Below, piece after piece: positions 1-5,644 of a DNA stretch of 7,699 nt. The notes beneath the pieces are model-generated. The model was not told the DNA's origin. It made no database searches and was given only the letters and a program-made list of their open reading frames with translations. The stretch is from Actinomycetes bacterium. Its GTDB lineage: Bacteria; Actinomycetota; Actinomycetes; Actinomycetales; Dermatophilaceae. The stretch covers positions 1-7,699 of the forward strand of contig JAEXXY010000511.1 in assembly GCA_023451855.1 (NCBI GenBank). Reading direction: 5' to 3'. Made by a program: the position numbers and the translations under genes. Numbering within the stretch: position 1 is the first letter of the stretch; the number at the start of each line of letters is the position of its first letter.

Positions 1-598
1 GGGTCGCGCCGGTGCGCAGGTCCACGGCGTAGAGGCGTCGGTGCTCGTCGTCGCACCACGCGGTCACGAGCGCGTGGCTCAGCGTGCCAGCCAGCGAGCA
101 CCACGGCTTGGTCCCGCTCAGCCGGGCCGAACCGGCCTCTCCCGACGGGGAGGACACCGCGGCGAGCCGGACGCCCGGGGCCTCGGCCGCGAACACTCCC
201 CACGTCTCGCCGTCGCGGACGCGAGGTACGTGGAGGCCCGCCGCGGCCGCTTCGGCGAGGATGGCCGTGGCGTCGAGGTGGGGCTCGAGAGCCCGCGCCA
301 CCGTGAGGTCGCCCGCCGCGACGTTGGCGAGCGCCTCCCACAGCGTGGCGGTTGCCCCCGATCCGGGTAGCGGGAACGCCTCGGGCTCAAGCGATCCGAG
401 CTCGAGCCCGAACGCGGGGTCGCCAGCCCGGTCACGAGCGGCGAGGCGCAGCCGGGCAGCCGTTGCACCGAGGGTCGAGCCGTGGATGGCTGGGGCCAAC
501 GGATCGGCGTGGTCTCCGACGGCGCCCGCGGGCCCGTCGTCGGGCCGGGGGCCGCGTCGCCCTTCGAGGGCATGCTGCGCGGTCGCGGTCGGGGCCAC
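1..598 (-). CDS. Acyl-CoA-dehydrogenase-like protein, N-terminal part (runs off the left edge)
   Basis: A GTG start with GGAGG six bases upstream (605-609) opens a frame with no stop for 199 codons to the window edge. The nearby ATG at 612-610 is in another frame. Reading residue by residue gives a 50-80 residue variable N-terminus, then a helical stretch (LWEALANVAAGDLTVARALE, about 86-105). A beta-domain-like segment follows: TWGVFAA (132-138), SGTKPWCSLAG (161-171), and HALVTAW then RRLYAVDLR further on. The G-T-K-x-x-x-S pattern is typical of the flavin-binding middle domain of acyl-CoA dehydrogenases, which oxidise acyl-CoA at the alpha-beta bond using FAD. The catalytic C-terminal half is outside the window, so the substrate cannot be judged. 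The short helical N-domain suggests one of the divergent actinobacterial members rather than a classical beta-oxidation enzyme. Family assignment comes from motif recognition only. Confidence 0.78.
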   Translation of the reverse strand, partial: MAPTATAQHALEGRRGPRPDDGPAGAVGDHADPLAPAIHGSTLGATAARLRLAARDRAGDPAFGLELGSLEPEAFPLPGSGATATLWEALANVAAGDLTVARALEPHLDATAILAEAAAAGLHVPRVRDGETWGVFAAEAPGVRLAAVSSPSGEAGSARLSGTKPWCSLAGTLSHALVTAWCDDEHRRLYAVDLRTGAT

Positions 599-911
599 GG
601 TGTTCCTCCATCGTCGGTGCGGGAGGTCGGCGGCCCCCTGCGGTCGAGCACCCCTTACCCCGGGGAGGTGTCGCCGACGCGCGTCCGGGCGGGTGCGTGG
701 CGCAGCAGGGAACGACGCCGCCCCGACTGCGCTTCTGAACCAGGACGACGCCGCCCCTGACGGCTTACCCCGCACCGCGGTCACTGATTCACCACTCCGC
801 AAAGGGGAGCGTGGAGAGGGTTGCCGCGGAGAACCAAGGCGTTGCGCCCACACGTCACTGCCGCAAGGGTCCCCACGCACGGGCCGGATGCGTCGCGGTG
901 GGACGGCTCCG
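599..911. other. Gene-free gap between araC-type gene and dehydrogenase gene
   Basis: This gap separates two genes that both read leftward, so it should hold the end of the regulator transcript and the promoter of the dehydrogenase. Apart from the ribosome binding site at 605-609 I see no convincing promoter and no strong terminator hairpin. It contains two 13-base direct repeats (ACGACGCCGCCCC at 712-724 and 745-757), bracketed by two copies of CTTACCCC (654-661 and 764-771). Read leftward, the latter become GGGGTAAG, loosely like a -10 GGGTA box, but no good -35 partner stands at the right distance. No protein-like reading frame was recognised. Confidence 0.6.
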
Positions 912-1898
912 TCAGTGCTGCGGTCGACGGCGTCCGGCCCGCAGCGTCACGTGCGGGGCCTCGCCGAACCTCCGGCGGTACGCGGCCGCAAAGCGGCCCT
1001 GGTGGTAGAAGCCCCACCGCAGGGCGACGTCGGTGACGGTGGTGCCGTCGTCACGCTCGCCGGCGGCGAGGTCGTCGTGGGCTCGGTCGAGCCGTACCTG
1101 GCGCACGTACTCCGACGGGGTGGTCTCGAGGTGCCGACGGAAGGCCTGCTGGAGGGCCCGCGGGGTCACGCCGGCGGCGGCCGCGAGCTCGGGCAGCGTC
1201 AGGGGCTCGTCGACCCGCGCCTCGACGAGGTCGAGAGCGCGCGACAGGGCCACCGACGCCATGGCATCGTCCCGGTCGCCCCTGGTGGGGCCCTGATCGG
1301 CGGTGGTCGGGAAGGTCTGCAGGACGGTGGCGGCCAGGTCGCGGGCCGCGGCATCTCGGGCGAGCGGCGTGACGTCCTGCGCCGACAGGGTTCGGGCCGC
1401 GTCGTCGATGGCCGACCGCATGGCCTCGCCGCGGCGCTTCGTCACGGGGCGGTGGTCGAGCAGTCGCACCGGAGGGGCATCGTCCCCGTGGCTGCCGGCG
1501 ACCTCGCCGAGGAGAGCGGGGTCGAACATCGTGATGCTGTACCGGGCCCGGTTGATGCGGCCGCGATAGGGGCGGTCGGGGGGTGAGAAGCTGAACACCT
1601 CGCCCGGGCCGAACGAGGTGGCGTGCCGCGAGCCGGCGACGCGATGGTCCTCGACGGTGCCAGAGGCGATGCTGCACAGGCAGATCTTGCCGAGGGCGTT
1701 GACGTCGTAGAGCATCTCGAAGCCGAGGTCGAGATGGTCCACGCTCAGGTCGGCCGGGCCCTCGACGCGGTCGATGTGGGCGTGCGGTGACGGGGTGGTG
1801 CTGCCGATGCGCATCGGGGCGTACGCGCTGCTGAGGAAGGTCTCGATGCGATCGAGGTCGGTGCTGTCGAAGACCACGGAGTCCATGGCTGGGTCCAT
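912..1898 (-). CDS. AraC-family transcriptional regulator
   Basis: The 328-residue product (from the 1898 ATG) has the usual two-part AraC build. The N-terminal sensing half starts with DSVVFDSTDLDRIETFLSSA (6-25) and contains a cupin-like segment around 90-112 (FGPGEVFSFSPPDRPYRG). The C-terminal DNA-binding half has two helix-turn-helix motifs: LTLPELAAAAGVTPRALQQA (233-252) and VTDVALRWGFYHQGRFAAAY (288-307), followed by the family's closing RRRFGEAP. Such proteins bind promoter DNA as dimers and activate or repress in response to a small ligand, which is not identifiable here. The frame stays open to an ATG at 2045. I chose 1898 because recognisable family sequence begins at about residue 8, but neither 1898 nor 1886 has a good ribosome binding site. 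An ATG at 1973 is a leaderless alternative. The gene is divergent from the GAF-ANTAR gene at 2293, which is a plausible target. Confidence 0.92.
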   Translation of the reverse strand: MDPAMDSVVFDSTDLDRIETFLSSAYAPMRIGSTTPSPHAHIDRVEGPADLSVDHLDLGFEMLYDVNALGKICLCSIASGTVEDHRVAGSRHATSFGPGEVFSFSPPDRPYRGRINRARYSITMFDPALLGEVAGSHGDDAPPVRLLDHRPVTKRRGEAMRSAIDDAARTLSAQDVTPLARDAAARDLAATVLQTFPTTADQGPTRGDRDDAMASVALSRALDLVEARVDEPLTLPELAAAAGVTPRALQQAFRRHLETTPSEYVRQVRLDRAHDDLAAGERDDGTTVTDVALRWGFYHQGRFAAAYRRRFGEAPHVTLRAGRRRPQH

Positions 1899-1980
1899 TC
1901 GCTGCGGCCGGTGTGGCCGTGGGGATCCCTCGAGGGAGGGGATGGGGCGGGCCGCGGTCTGACCCCACGCCATCCCTTCG

Positions 1981-1986
1981 ACCGTA
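1981..1986 (-). promoter_or_regulatory. Possible -10 box of the araC-type gene
   Basis: Read leftward this is TACGGT, matching the TANNNT pattern common for actinobacterial sigma-A -10 boxes. It stands seven bases before an in-frame ATG at 1973, the spacing expected of a leaderless transcript. There is no clear -35 box. The match is short and could be chance. Confidence 0.3.
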
Positions 1987-2069
1987 CCGCCTTCTCGCCG
2001 GCCCGGAGTCGTTGCGAGTGCGTGGATTGCCCGAGAGCGCGACACGTGGTGACGTCAGACGGCACTCGT

Positions 2070-2099
2070 TTGCCTCGCTCGTCGGCCATCGTCTAGGTT
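2070..2099 (+). promoter_or_regulatory. Sigma-A-type promoter for the first GAF-ANTAR gene
   Basis: A TTGCCT hexamer (2070-2075) and a TAGGTT hexamer (2094-2099) are separated by 18 bases. This fits an actinobacterial housekeeping promoter with a conserved TTG in the -35 box and TAnnnT in the -10 box. Transcription would begin near 2106, giving a long leader before the GTG at 2293. It has no GGGTA-type element, unlike the promoters of the later genes. Confidence 0.45.
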
Positions 2100-2292
2100 C
2101 GAGCCCGGGCGCACCCACCACGCGCCCAGCCAGTTCTGCCCGACCGCCTTGTGTCCGCGGTCCCGCTCCACGTGTCTGCGTGGTGCCCCGGATCGGAGAC
2201 ACACATGCCCATGCGCGCCCTCGGTGCCCCACGGAGCCTCGACGTGCGGTCGGCCCGAGGATGAGCGCCCACGCCCAGCCGGTGGGTCTGCG

Positions 2293-3015
2293 GTGAGCAA
2301 CGGCGTCAACCCCGCGGCCCTCGCCGCCAGCCTGCGCCGCCTCGACCAGCGCGGCGACCCGGGCGCGCTGCGGCCCTCGCTCCGGCGCGTCATCGAGGCG
2401 TGCGACCAGCTCTTCGACGTCGACGGCAGCGGCCTCATGCTCACCGACGACGACGGCGACCTGCACTACACCGCCGCCTCGGACGGCCCGGGCACGCTGC
2501 TCGAGCAGGCGCAGATCGAGACCGGTCAGGGCCCCTGCATCGACACCTTCACCCACGACCTCGCCGTGGACACCACCGACGTCACCTCTGATGCGCGCTG
2601 GCCCGATCTCGGTCGTCGGCTCGAGGGGCTCGGGGTGGCCGCGGTGCTCGCGGTGCCAGTCCACCTCGCGGGTGTCTGCGTGGGCAGCCTCAACCTCTAC
2701 CGGGCGCGGCCCGGCCACTGGGACCACGCCCAGCTCGTGGCCCTCGAGAAGTTCGCGGAGGTCGCCGAGACGATGATGTCGGCCGCGGTCGCCGCCGACC
2801 ACGCGGGCGAGCTGGCCAGCCAGCTGTCCTACGCCCTCGACTACCGCGCGCCCATCGAGCGTGGCGTGGGCTACCTCATGGGCCGCGACGGGCTCTCACA
2901 GCCGGACGCGTTCAACCTGCTCCGGTCGACAGCGCGCAACCGACGCCGCAAGGTCGCCGACGTCGCCGAGCACCTGCTCGGCACCGGTCGGCTTCCGGGG
3001 GAGGAGCGGGCATGA
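2293..3015 (+). CDS. GAF-ANTAR sensor and RNA-binding regulator (first copy)
   Basis: The 240-residue protein has a GAF sensing domain (about 27-165, including FDVDGSGLMLTDDDGDL, GQGPCID at 78-84, WPDLGRRL and AVPVHLAGVCVGSLNLYR). A C-terminal ANTAR domain (about 173-232) carries AIERGVGYLM-like helices, here APIERGVGYLMGRDGLSQPD, then AFNLLRSTAR and VADVAEHLL. ANTAR domains bind paired RNA hairpins and act as transcription antiterminators, so the protein probably converts a signal sensed by GAF into RNA binding in the cytoplasm. The GTG start is preceded by a weak GGTGGG (2281-2286) and gives an N-terminus that aligns with the paralogue at 3597. Its last codons overlap the next start in ATGA, implying co-translation with the GAF-less ANTAR gene. 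A housekeeping-type promoter lies at 2070-2099. The ligand is unknown; Cys38 and Cys82 have counterparts in the paralogue. Confidence 0.94.
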   Translation: MSNGVNPAALAASLRRLDQRGDPGALRPSLRRVIEACDQLFDVDGSGLMLTDDDGDLHYTAASDGPGTLLEQAQIETGQGPCIDTFTHDLAVDTTDVTSDARWPDLGRRLEGLGVAAVLAVPVHLAGVCVGSLNLYRARPGHWDHAQLVALEKFAEVAETMMSAAVAADHAGELASQLSYALDYRAPIERGVGYLMGRDGLSQPDAFNLLRSTARNRRRKVADVAEHLLGTGRLPGEERA

Positions 3016-3533
3016 CCCCCGACGAGCTCTCGGTCACGCCGGGGTCCGTGCCCTCGGCCCGGTCGGTGCCCCCCGTCGACGGCGCAGCGGGCGGGCACCC
3101 GAACGGCCCGACGAGTACGGCGCGAGTGGGCGCGTCCCTGACGCCGGAGGCCGTGGAGGCCCTCGGACGCCTCGTCGACGCGTTGGCCACCGACGAGCGA
3201 GACGGCGCCGACGTCGCCCCAACGGATCCTCCCGTGTCCGAGCTGGACGAGCTCGTACGACAGTTGCACGGCGACCAACCCCTGCAGCCTCTGGCGCTGC
3301 TCGCGCATCGTGCCGTGGCGCTCCGCCTCGAACGTGACAACCTGCGCGTCGCGCTCGAGACCAACCGGACGATCAGTGCCGCCGTCGGCATCCTCATGGC
3401 CCTGCGGCACCTCGTTTACGACGACGCGTTCGACCTGCTCGTCACCGTCAGCCAGAACCACAACCGCAAGCTGCGCGACGTCGCCGAGGCGGTCATCCGC
3501 ACCGGGCTCCTCCCGGGCGACGACGTCGGGTGA
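3012..3533 (+). CDS. GAF-less ANTAR-domain protein
   Basis: The 173-residue product has a C-terminal ANTAR domain (about 108-166) with NRTISAAVGILMALRHLVYD, AFDLLVTVSQ and RKLRDVAEAVIRTG. No GAF or receiver domain precedes it. Residues 1-75 are rich in Pro, Gly, Ala, Ser and Thr and look disordered. Residues 76-110 could form a helix that leads into the ANTAR bundle (SELDELVRQLHG, then ALRLERDNLRVAL), perhaps a short dimerising coiled coil. The ATG lies in a 4-nt overlap with the preceding GAF-ANTAR stop and has GGAGGAG at 3000-3006, so translation is coupled to the upstream gene. The role is inferred to be RNA binding and antitermination. Lacking a visible sensor, it may be constitutively active, be controlled by pairing with a GAF-ANTAR neighbour, or sense through another partner. 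The ANTAR assignment is firm; the regulatory mode is a guess. Confidence 0.9.
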   Translation: MTPDELSVTPGSVPSARSVPPVDGAAGGHPNGPTSTARVGASLTPEAVEALGRLVDALATDERDGADVAPTDPPVSELDELVRQLHGDQPLQPLALLAHRAVALRLERDNLRVALETNRTISAAVGILMALRHLVYDDAFDLLVTVSQNHNRKLRDVAEAVIRTGLLPGDDVG

Positions 3534-3537
3534 AGGT

Positions 3538-3562
3538 GTCTGGTCCGTCCCGCGCCGGGTAG
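3538..3562 (+). promoter_or_regulatory. SigB/SigF-type promoter for the second GAF-ANTAR gene
   Basis: GTCT (3538-3541), a 15-base spacer and GGGTAG (3557-3562) match the layout of the actinobacterial SigB/SigF class. The element starts a few bases after the stop of the GAF-less ANTAR gene, and transcription would start about 27 bases before the ATG at 3597. The -10 hexamer and spacer length are identical to those before 5645 and 6622. A second GGGTAC at 3570-3575 lacks an equally good -35 partner. Confidence 0.55.
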
Positions 3563-3596
3563 CGTTCACGGGTACCCATCAGTGAGCGAGGCTCCC

Positions 3597-4451
3597 ATGA
3601 CGTCCCAGACCGAGCCCGAGACCGACCGCGAGACCAGCCGCGAGACCGGATCGACCCCGGCGTCCGGACGACAGAGCGCGCCCGTCGACCCCGAGGCGCT
3701 CGCCGCCCGGCTGTCCGCGCTCGGGGACGCCGACGGGGACGCCCTGCTCCAGCCCTCCCTGCGCAGCATCGCAGAGGCGTGCGACGACCTCTTCCGGGTG
3801 GACGGCACGGGCATCATGCTCGCGGACGAGTCGGGCGAGCTGCGTTACGTCGTGGCCACCGACGAGGTCGGCCGCCGTCTCGAGACCGCGCAGCTGCAGA
3901 CCTCCGAGGGCCCGTGCATCGACGCCTACGTAAGGCAGGGGCCCGTCGCGGTCCACGACCTCGCCGACGACGGCCGGTGGCCCCACCTGGTGAAGGTGCT
4001 GTCCGACAGCCGGATGAGAGCGGTTCTGGGGGTTCCGATCTATCTCGGCGGGGGCCCGGTCGGCACGCTGAACGTCTATCGGGACGTGCCGGTCGCGTGG
4101 GGCGACGACGTCGTGGGTGCGCTGGTCCGTTTCGCCGAGGTGGCCGAGCACCTGATGCGTGCCTCCGTGGCCGCCGAGCGTGCCGGCGAGCTCGCGGCCC
4201 AGCTGACGTACGCGCTCGAGTACCGCGCCCCCATCGAGCGCGCGGTCGGCTTCCTCATGGCACGAGGCGCGATGACCCAGCCCGACGCGTTCGAGCTGCT
4301 GCGCGCGACGGCGCGCAGCAGCCGCCGCCGCATCGGTGACGTCGCGGACGAGGTGCTCGCATCGGGCGGCCCGACGCCGACCCCGGACGGGTTGCCTCCA
4401 CGTGACGCGCCTGCCCGTCCACGTCGCTCCGGATCCACCGCCGGCAGGTGA
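3597..4451 (+). CDS. GAF-ANTAR sensor and RNA-binding regulator (second copy)
   Basis: The 284-residue protein is a paralogue of the product at 2293, with the same domain order and many shared blocks. A Thr/Glu/Arg-rich, probably flexible N-terminus (1-28) precedes a GAF domain (about 52-190: EACDDLFRVDGTGIMLADES, SEGPCID at 103-109, AVLGVPIYLGGGPVGTLNVY). An ANTAR domain follows (about 197-256: YALEYRAPIERAVGFLMARG, AFELLRATAR, IGDVADEVL), then a Pro/Arg-rich tail of about 27 residues absent from the first copy. It presumably links a sensed signal to RNA binding and antitermination. The ATG at 3597 is preferred over an in-frame GTG at 3582 because CGAGG (3587-3591) is well spaced for it and nothing suitable precedes the GTG. 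It stands 63 bases after the ANTAR gene and has its own SigB-type promoter candidate, so it may be induced separately under stress. A strong terminator follows the stop. Confidence 0.94.
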   Translation: MTSQTEPETDRETSRETGSTPASGRQSAPVDPEALAARLSALGDADGDALLQPSLRSIAEACDDLFRVDGTGIMLADESGELRYVVATDEVGRRLETAQLQTSEGPCIDAYVRQGPVAVHDLADDGRWPHLVKVLSDSRMRAVLGVPIYLGGGPVGTLNVYRDVPVAWGDDVVGALVRFAEVAEHLMRASVAAERAGELAAQLTYALEYRAPIERAVGFLMARGAMTQPDAFELLRATARSSRRRIGDVADEVLASGGPTPTPDGLPPRDAPARPRRSGSTAGR

Positions 4452-4471
4452 TCCTCCGGACCCCAGCGAAA

Positions 4472-4518
4472 GTGTCCCCGGAGCCCGGCAGGACGCCCCC
4501 CTGGGGCTCCGGGGACAC
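4472..4518. terminator. Bidirectional terminator hairpin between convergent genes
   Basis: A perfect 15-base inverted repeat (arms 4472-4486 and 4504-4518, first arm GTGTCCCCGGAGCCC) encloses a 17-base loop. It lies in the 79-base gap between the stop of the second GAF-ANTAR gene (4451) and the stop of the sigma-factor gene (4531), where a terminator serving both strands is expected. There is no long T-tract on either side, as is common for actinobacterial terminators. Confidence 0.88.
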
Positions 4519-4530
4519 GTCTGGACGCCG

Positions 4531-5409
4531 TCAGCCCGCGAGGGGCTCCGGCTCGCCGAGCTCGGCGCGCAGCTGCCTGAACGTGCGGCCGAGGAGCCGC
4601 GACACCTGCATCTGGGTGGCGCCCAGCTCGTTCGCGATCTCGCGCTGGGTGCGCTCCTCCACGAAGCGCAGGTGCAGCACCTGGCGGGTCCGGGGCGGCA
4701 GCGTCTCCAGGGCGCGGCCCAGGTCGACGTGGTCGCAGAGTCGCTCGAGGTCGGGATCGTCCTCGCAGACGGCGTCGGCCACGTGGTTCTGCTCACCGGC
4801 CGTGGTCGGCAGGTCGATCGACAGCGGCCGGAAGCTCGAGTCGGAGCCCTCCGCCTCGCCCATCGCGACAGCGTCGACGCCGAGGGCATCGGCGAGCTCG
4901 TCGCGGGTCGGCGTGCGGCCCAGCTCGTGGGTGACGACCTCACGCTTCTGCCGCAGCGTCATGCGCAGCTCCTGGACCCGGCGCGAGGGGCGCACCATCC
5001 ACCCGTGGTCGCGGAAGTGGCGCTTGAGCTCGCCGGAGACCGTCGGCACGGCGAAGCCGGCGAACGAGGCGCCGACGCGCGGGCGGTAGCGGTGGATCGC
5101 CTTGAGCAGGGCCAGACGCGCCACCTGGAGCAGGTCGTCGCGCTCGATGCCGCGGTTGCAGTAGCGACGGGCGAGCCCGTCGCACAGGTCGACGTGCAGG
5201 GCGAAGATCTGGTCGACGACCCGGCGGGCGTCGGCGCTGTCGACGTCCTCGACGCGCTGCAGCTCGGCGAAGAGCGCGTCTGTGCGGGCGTCACGCTCGG
5301 CGTGGACACGCGTGGAGTCGCTCTGCAGCTCGCTGCGGGTCCGTTTCGGCGCCCCAGCGCTCTGGGCGGTGGTGGGGGCGTGGGTGGGCGTACGGGTGGA
5401 AACGGTCAT
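4531..5409 (-). CDS. SigB/SigF-family alternative sigma factor
   Basis: The 292-residue product directs RNA polymerase to alternative promoters. Residues 1-45 are Thr/Arg/Ala-rich and variable. Region 2 spans about 62-140, with the core-binding and -10-recognition helices (GIERDDLLQVARLALLKAIH, 87-106; FAGFAVPTVSGELKRHFRDH, 116-135; then WMVRPSRR). Region 3 covers about 141-200 (HELGRTPTRDELADALGV). Region 4 covers about 228-285, with the -35-recognition helix-turn-helix TQREIANELGATQMQVSRLL (254-273). The GELKRHFRD and VRPSRRVQEL blocks are characteristic of the SigB/SigF/SigG group, which controls general stress and late-development genes. The ATG at 5409 has GGAGG six bases upstream (5416-5420). 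No RsbW-type anti-sigma or RsbV-type anti-anti-sigma gene accompanies it in the window, unlike many homologues. It converges on the GAF-ANTAR gene and is divergent from the dehydrogenase. No GGGTA-type promoter of its own was found. Confidence 0.94.
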   Translation of the reverse strand: MTVSTRTPTHAPTTAQSAGAPKRTRSELQSDSTRVHAERDARTDALFAELQRVEDVDSADARRVVDQIFALHVDLCDGLARRYCNRGIERDDLLQVARLALLKAIHRYRPRVGASFAGFAVPTVSGELKRHFRDHGWMVRPSRRVQELRMTLRQKREVVTHELGRTPTRDELADALGVDAVAMGEAEGSDSSFRPLSIDLPTTAGEQNHVADAVCEDDPDLERLCDHVDLGRALETLPPRTRQVLHLRFVEERTQREIANELGATQMQVSRLLGRTFRQLRAELGEPEPLAG

Positions 5410-5420
5410 GCCGGTCCTCC

Positions 5421-5435
5421 GTCGTTGGCAACGAC
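5421..5435. promoter_or_regulatory. Palindrome abutting the sigma-factor ribosome binding site
   Basis: GTCGTTG and CAACGAC form a perfect 7-base inverted repeat around a single central base. It touches the GGAGG at 5416-5420. As DNA it could be an operator; in the sigma-factor mRNA it could form a 6-bp stem with a three-base loop immediately before the ribosome binding site. Either would allow control of sigma-factor expression. No protein is assigned to it. Confidence 0.4.
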
Positions 5436-5536
5436 AAGAGTCGGCACGTGATTGGACCGCTCGGGTCTTCCTCGACCATCCCACCTCGTGCGACCGCGGA
5501 AAAGCCGGAATGCGAAGCCCGGGGCTCCTGCGTTCC

Positions 5537-5561
5537 GTTTGCGCAGCGCTGTCACGGGTAG
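5537..5561 (+). promoter_or_regulatory. SigB/SigF-type promoter for the dehydrogenase gene
   Basis: GTTT (5537-5540), a 15-base spacer and GGGTAG (5556-5561) give the best match in the window to the published actinobacterial SigB/SigF promoter pattern. Transcription would start near 5568, about 77 bases before the ATG at 5645. The sigma-factor gene itself lies just across the divergent gap. Confidence 0.65.
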
Positions 5562-5644
5562 TTGCGGTTCGAGAGCACGTCGGCGAGGGGGTCGGTTCGG
5601 CGGCCTGGAACAGCCGAGCACGACCCGAGCAGCAGGAGGAACTC

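Larger units (their letters stand above)
1899..2292. other. Divergent regulatory region between araC-type and GAF-ANTAR genes
   Basis: This 394-base region lies between two divergently read genes. It contains a perfect palindrome CCCTCGAGGG (1927-1936), a possible leftward -10 box (1981-1986), two adjacent palindromes CACGTG (2043-2048) and TGACGTCA (2050-2057), a rightward housekeeping-type promoter (2070-2099), and a leader of roughly 185 bases with several possible RNA stems. No further gene was recognised. An 11-codon frame (ATG 2261, stop 2294-2296) overlaps the GTG start of the next gene, but its GAGG directly abuts the ATG, which is poor spacing for a ribosome binding site. Confidence 0.6.

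Noticed and set aside
118..651. A minus-strand frame starting at 651 over the dehydrogenase gene
   Set aside because: It is out of frame with the family-like translation, has a basic Arg/Pro/Ser composition and lacks motifs. The GTG frame from 598 has a ribosome binding site and recognisable sequence.
84..1586. Long open frames antisense to genes, e.g. 84-1586 (+), 1051-2802 (-), 3579-4943 (-), 4336-5451 (+), 5452-6588 (+)
   Set aside because: They are Arg/Pro/Gly/Ala-rich translations lying over genes with clear family motifs on another frame, as expected from stop-poor GC-rich DNA. None has recognisable domains of its own.
2045..2120. A tRNA-like 3' end: GGTTCGAGCCC followed by CACCCACCA near 2097-2120
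   Set aside because: A T-loop-like TTCGA and terminal CCA are present, but no matching 5' acceptor strand, D-arm or anticodon stem can be laid out in the 75 bases upstream, and the T-stem has a mismatch.
2261..2296. An 11-codon upstream peptide frame overlapping the GAF-ANTAR start in GTGA
   Set aside because: Its GAGG directly abuts the ATG, so translation is unlikely, and an overlap of this kind occurs easily by chance. It is mentioned only as part of the leader.
3570..3575. A second GGGTAC -10 box before the second GAF-ANTAR gene
   Set aside because: It matches the -10 consensus but has no convincing GTTT-like partner 14-16 bases upstream, whereas the overlapping candidate at 3538-3562 does.
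5470..5500. A SigB-type autoregulatory promoter for the sigma-factor gene on the minus strand
   Set aside because: The closest word is GGGATG, not GGGTA, and the CTTTT upstream is 17-19 bases away. There is no TACCC on the plus strand between 5410 and 5645.
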